Shown: positions 6,080 through 8,669 of the stretch, piece by piece
Layout of the letters: every line of letters begins with the position of its first letter
Position numbering within the stretch: position 1 is the first letter of the stretch
Assembly: GCA_964196045.1 (NCBI GenBank)
Contig: CAXMRH010000312.1
Coordinates: 1-8,669 of the forward strand
Source of the DNA: SHLQ01 sp964196045
GTDB taxonomy: Bacteria; Actinomycetota; Acidimicrobiia; Acidimicrobiales; SHLQ01
Reading direction: 5' to 3'
DNA length: 8,669 bases
Program-made: the position numbers and the translations under genes
The notes under the pieces: generated by a model
The model's database searches: none
What the model was told of the DNA's origin: nothing
The model's input: only the letters and a program-made list of their open reading frames with translations

Positions 6080-6571
6080 TTGGACGGACTCGAGGCCACT
6101 CGACTCATTACCGTCGACCAGACACTCGAACCAAAGCTCTCATGCTCACGACCTTTGACCTCGACGAATACGTCTACGAAGCCATGCGTGCAGGGGCCAG
6201 CGGCTTCCTCCTCGAAGACACACCAAAGAAAGAATTGGTCGAAGCAGTCCGAATCACCGCTAGCGGCGACGCCCTTTCTCGCCCCATCGGTCACCAAACG
6301 GTTGATCGAAGAGTTCGCTCGACAAACCGAACCGGAAGCAACGAGGGCAGTTCTTCCGGACAGTCTGACTCAACGGGAACTCGAGACTCTCCGCCTCCTC
6401 GCACGCGGCCTAAACAACCGCGAAATTGCAGCCGAAATGTTCATCGGCGAAGCGACTGCGAAAACCCACGTCAGTCACCTCCTCACGAAACTTGATGTTC
6501 GTGACCGAGTGCAGGCAGTCGTCCTCGCCTACGAAGCCGGGGTCGCACAACCCGACGCTGACGAGCGCTAA
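6080..6571 (+). pseudogene. LuxR-type response regulator remnant: N-terminus missing, two compensating frameshifts
   Basis: Homology to NarL/DesR-type regulators begins abruptly at 6080 with LDGLEATRLI, the segment just after the phospho-acceptor loop. The first half of the receiver, including the phosphorylated Asp, is absent. Homology then jumps by one frame around 6116-6141 to LMLTTFDLDEYVYEAM and AGASGFLLEDTP, and jumps back around 6268-6278 to LAPSVTKRLIEEFA. An intact LuxR HTH follows (SLTQRELETLRLLARGL, then NREIAAEMFIGEATAKTHV and KLDVRDRVQAVVLAYEAG). The conserved receiver Lys appears as Glu (LLED where LLKD is usual). Because the shifts cancel, one frame stays open for 163 codons from TTG at 6080 to the TAA at 6569-6571, with a scrambled middle (about residues 17-65) and a normal HTH at 94-155. 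A translated HTH-only product is possible, but loss of function as a regulator is the simplest reading. It belongs to a different subfamily from the two regulators upstream. Confidence 0.8.
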
Positions 6572-6588
6572 GTAATCGGCGGCTACGA

Positions 6589-6608
6589 GCTCCACCAAAA
6601 GGTGGAGT
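6589..6608 (+). terminator. Hairpin after the regulator remnant
   Basis: CTCCACC at 6590-6596 and GGTGGAG at 6601-6607 form a perfect 7-bp stem with an AAAA loop, plus an outer G-T pair. It starts 18 bp after the TAA of the regulator remnant, where a terminator is expected. There is no T-run after it, so it would not be a classical intrinsic terminator, although such U-poor hairpins are reported in actinobacteria. Its right arm can pair instead with a later segment at 6631-6636. Confidence 0.45.
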
Positions 6609-6669
6609 CAGGAGTACACATTTGGCGGACGACTCCCCGCTGTTACCCCATTACGGTGGACGCAACACG

Positions 6670-6722
6670 TAAAATCAGACTTGACCTTTGGCAAGGAAAC
6701 GTCTGGCGCGACCGACCAGGAG
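6670..6722 (+). promoter_or_regulatory. Candidate -10 element and ribosome-binding site for the exporter gene
   Basis: TAAAAT at 6670-6675 matches the -10 consensus at 5 of 6 positions, but no good -35 lies at the right distance (TTACCC at 6643 is too far, TTACGG at 6651 too near). AGGAG at 6718-6722, 6 bases before the GTG at 6729, is the best Shine-Dalgarno site in the window and fixes the exporter start. The rest of the 157-bp spacer (6572-6728) holds the hairpins described separately and nothing else I recognise. Confidence 0.4.
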
Positions 6723-6728
6723 CACAAA

Positions 6729-8669
6729 GTGAGCGAATCAGATCATTCCCGGGCAACCCACGGACGCACAGCTTCGTTTTTTGAGTGGATTAACAGCCAC
6801 GTCAGACTCATCACGATCGGCGTGATCGTCCTGACGGTGGCGGCTGTCCCGTTTGCGATGGGCCGTTCTGAGGATGAGCCGAACTTTGATCCTTCTGGGG
6901 AGATTTTCGACACATCGGAGCTCGCGGATGAGCGGTTTGTCAACGCGTCCCCAATTGTGCCGTCGCTGTTCGTCGTGGAGGCCAAGAACGGCGGTGATGC
7001 GCTCACCCAGGATGTGTTGTTCGAGTTCAAGCAGAACTCGGACTCGTTGCGCTCCAACGGCGAGCTCACTCCCAAACTGGCGGTGCAGTTCCGGTCTGAG
7101 TTAGGCGAAGAGGTCGATGGCATCTTCTCGCTTGCGGACAAGGTTGATGAGGTCATACCTGGTGGTTTGGGTGCGGCTTCGGATGCCGATGTGAAGATTG
7201 CGTTGGCCGACATCCTCGGTGAGGGTGCGGTCGGCAGTCCGTTGCGCGACACGTTGTCCCAAGAGGCCACTAGCCGCACGCGAGAGGTCAACGGACAAGA
7301 GACCGTGGTTTGGGAGTCGCCGGCGTTCAGCGCCACCGTGGTTACTGACTTGACGTCGTTTGGTGGCCGTGACCCCGACGGGAACAACGACGTCCCGGTC
7401 GAAGGTGAGGAGTTCCTTCGGAAGGTCCAGACGGAGCTACAGGGCGATCAGAGCAACAGCCGGATTCTTGGTCTGCTGATCGATGTCGGCTTGACGTCGG
7501 AAGAACAGCTCAATGCCTCGATGCCTTTCGTGTTGCTGGCGGTCGTGGGAATCCTTTTCCTAGTTGGGGCCCTGTTGCGCTCGTATTGGGCGGCGGCACT
7601 TGTTGGGGTGGGCTTGGCGATCACGATGCTTTGGTACAACGCGGTGCTCACGATCATTGGTTTCGAGGGAGGGTTGCTGCTGGGGTTCATTGGCCCGGTG
7701 TCGGTGATTGCGTTCGGTGTTGATTTCTTTGTGCATGCGAGTGGCCGTGCCAGAGAACAACAGGTCGCGGGGCTTACCCGTGATCAGTCGTATCCCCGTG
7801 GGCTCACGCTTGTCTTCCCAGCACTGCTGCTGGCCGTCATCTCGTCGGCTGCGGCCTTCATTTCGAACGGTGTGGCCGGTATTCAGGCCATTGTGCAGTT
7901 CGGTATTGGCACGGCGATCGCTCTTCTTATTGGTTTCTTGATCCTTGGCATCATTGTTCCTCGTTGGTTGCTGACCATCGAGGACATGGTTGGTGACCCG
8001 CCACTCGATCGGGGCTTGATGATCCGTTACAAGCTGGGATTCACGGTGATGGCGCTGTTTGCTGGTGTTGCTGTTGCGATGAGTGTCGGTGCGCCCATCA
8101 TTGGCTTCGTCGTTCTCGCGGTGTTCTCTCTCTTGTTCGTCTATCTGCCGGTGAAACGCACCCGCAAAAATTACGCGAAAGCAGCTGCCGAGGGTCGGCC
8201 AACCGGCACTGTTATCAAGGGGGCCGGCCACGGGTTCAAGGCTGCTGGCACCGTGGTCCATTTCTTGGCCCGCTGGCGAGTCCTGACGATCCCGGTGACC
8301 GTCGCCCTCGCAATCGCTGGCGCGGTGGCGTTCACCCAGGTCGAATCGGAGTTCTCGTTCACCGACTTCTGGTCAGAAGACAGCGATGCCATACAGAGCC
8401 TCTTCCTCTTCGAAGATCACTTCGGTGAGAGCAGTGGGACTGGCTCCGGTTTCATCTACGTGGAGGGCGACCTCACCCAACCCGACACACTGGCCGCTCT
8501 CGACAACGTCGTTTCAGAGCTCGACACTACCGAGGCCGCGGCCTCCGACGACTACCTCACGCGCGACCTCAACGGCAACGTGACCTTGCGACGAGACAAC
8601 GCTGTCTCGATCGTGCAGGCGGCCACGGCGGCACCAGGGGCAATGGCTGCTGCCGGAATTGACATCACC
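6729..8669 (+). CDS. RND-superfamily exporter, MMPL type (3' end outside window)
   Basis: The frame is open from the GTG at 6729 to the window edge, 647 codons, with AGGAG 6 bases upstream. The layout is that of the first half of an RND/MMPL exporter. A short cytosolic head precedes TM1 (about 25-46). A large extracytoplasmic domain (47-262) follows. Then come TM2 (265-284), TM3 (286-311), TM4 (314-338) carrying the family motif GVDFFVHASGR with Asp332, TM5 (359-380) and TM6 (386-415). Next there are two further hydrophobic stretches (438-455 and 456-476), a basic cytosolic segment (KRTRKNY) and another membrane helix (515-535). The second extracytoplasmic domain starts after it (FTDFWSEDSDAI) and is cut by the edge. 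Family members move lipids, hopanoids or hydrophobic compounds, driven by the proton gradient. The cargo here is unknown. The helix pair at 438-476 is not part of the standard 12-helix plan. Codon use changes around 8170-8290. Confidence 0.88.
   Translation, partial: MSESDHSRATHGRTASFFEWINSHVRLITIGVIVLTVAAVPFAMGRSEDEPNFDPSGEIFDTSELADERFVNASPIVPSLFVVEAKNGGDALTQDVLFEFKQNSDSLRSNGELTPKLAVQFRSELGEEVDGIFSLADKVDEVIPGGLGAASDADVKIALADILGEGAVGSPLRDTLSQEATSRTREVNGQETVVWESPAFSATVVTDLTSFGGRDPDGNNDVPVEGEEFLRKVQTELQGDQSNSRILGLLIDVGLTSEEQLNASMPFVLLAVVGILFLVGALLRSYWAAALVGVGLAITMLWYNAVLTIIGFEGGLLLGFIGPVSVIAFGVDFFVHASGRAREQQVAGLTRDQSYPRGLTLVFPALLLAVISSAAAFISNGVAGIQAIVQFGIGTAIALLIGFLILGIIVPRWLLTIEDMVGDPPLDRGLMIRYKLGFTVMALFAGVAVAMSVGAPIIGFVVLAVFSLLFVYLPVKRTRKNYAKAAAEGRPTGTVIKGAGHGFKAAGTVVHFLARWRVLTIPVTVALAIAGAVAFTQVESEFSFTDFWSEDSDAIQSLFLFEDHFGESSGTGSGFIYVEGDLTQPDTLAALDNVVSELDTTEAAASDDYLTRDLNGNVTLRRDNAVSIVQAATAAPGAMAAAGIDIT

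Noticed and set aside
4592..6571. One regulator gene split into receiver and HTH halves by insertion of the iminopeptidase
   Set aside because: The two fragments overlap in content, since both contain the second half of a receiver, and their sequences belong to different subfamilies. They must derive from two separate regulator genes.
6743..7387. Minus-strand open frame of 214 codons at the start of the exporter gene
   Set aside because: A Ser/Thr/Asn-rich shadow translation with no motif; the plus strand encodes the exporter's first helix and extracytoplasmic domain.
7560..8261. Long minus-strand open frame of 233 codons inside the exporter gene
   Set aside because: It lies antisense to a clearly conserved membrane protein, and its translation is rich in Arg, Asn, Glu and His with no domain pattern, as expected from the reverse of hydrophobic codons.

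Overview
The window looks like a stretch of chromosome from a GC-rich, high-GC Gram-positive-like bacterium. Strong C/G third-position bias, GTG starts, weak or absent Shine-Dalgarno sites, several orphan NarL/LuxR-type regulators and an actinobacterial-style RND/MMPL exporter all point to Actinomycetota. The 'H/Q-R-S-F' receiver style suggests Acidimicrobiia, but that placement is inference. I see no rRNA, tRNA, CRISPR array, phage gene, transposase or insertion sequence. The gene content is mostly housekeeping or accessory metabolism, and I do not see a clear new multi-gene system.

Left part (1-1998). The C-terminal part of an alpha/beta hydrolase runs in from the left edge. It is followed by a divergent, dihydropteroate-synthase-like TIM-barrel protein whose substrate loops do not match a working FolP. 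Pointing against these is a two-gene minus-strand unit. Its first gene is a cytosine deaminase that matches the yeast FCY1 type closely, and its second is a small antibiotic-biosynthesis-monooxygenase (ABM) domain protein. The ABM gene and the DHPS-like gene overlap tail to tail by 20 bp.

Middle (1999-5095). A 109-bp divergent spacer leads to a GH13 alpha-glucosidase with all catalytic residues. Next come two paralogous orphan response regulators. The first has an intact receiver and LuxR-type helix-turn-helix. The second has a complete receiver but stops just inside what should be its DNA-binding domain.

Right part (5096-8669). A complete proline iminopeptidase lies between that truncated regulator and a second broken regulator. 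This second one begins mid-receiver, 2 bp after the peptidase stop, and carries two compensating frameshifts ahead of an intact LuxR-type HTH. A 157-bp spacer with hairpins and a good ribosome-binding site leads to an RND/MMPL exporter that runs off the right edge. It appears to have an extra pair of membrane helices and shows a change of codon use partway along.

The points most worth a second look are the two damaged regulators flanking the peptidase, the non-canonical DHPS homologue, and the yeast-type cytosine deaminase paired with an ABM protein.
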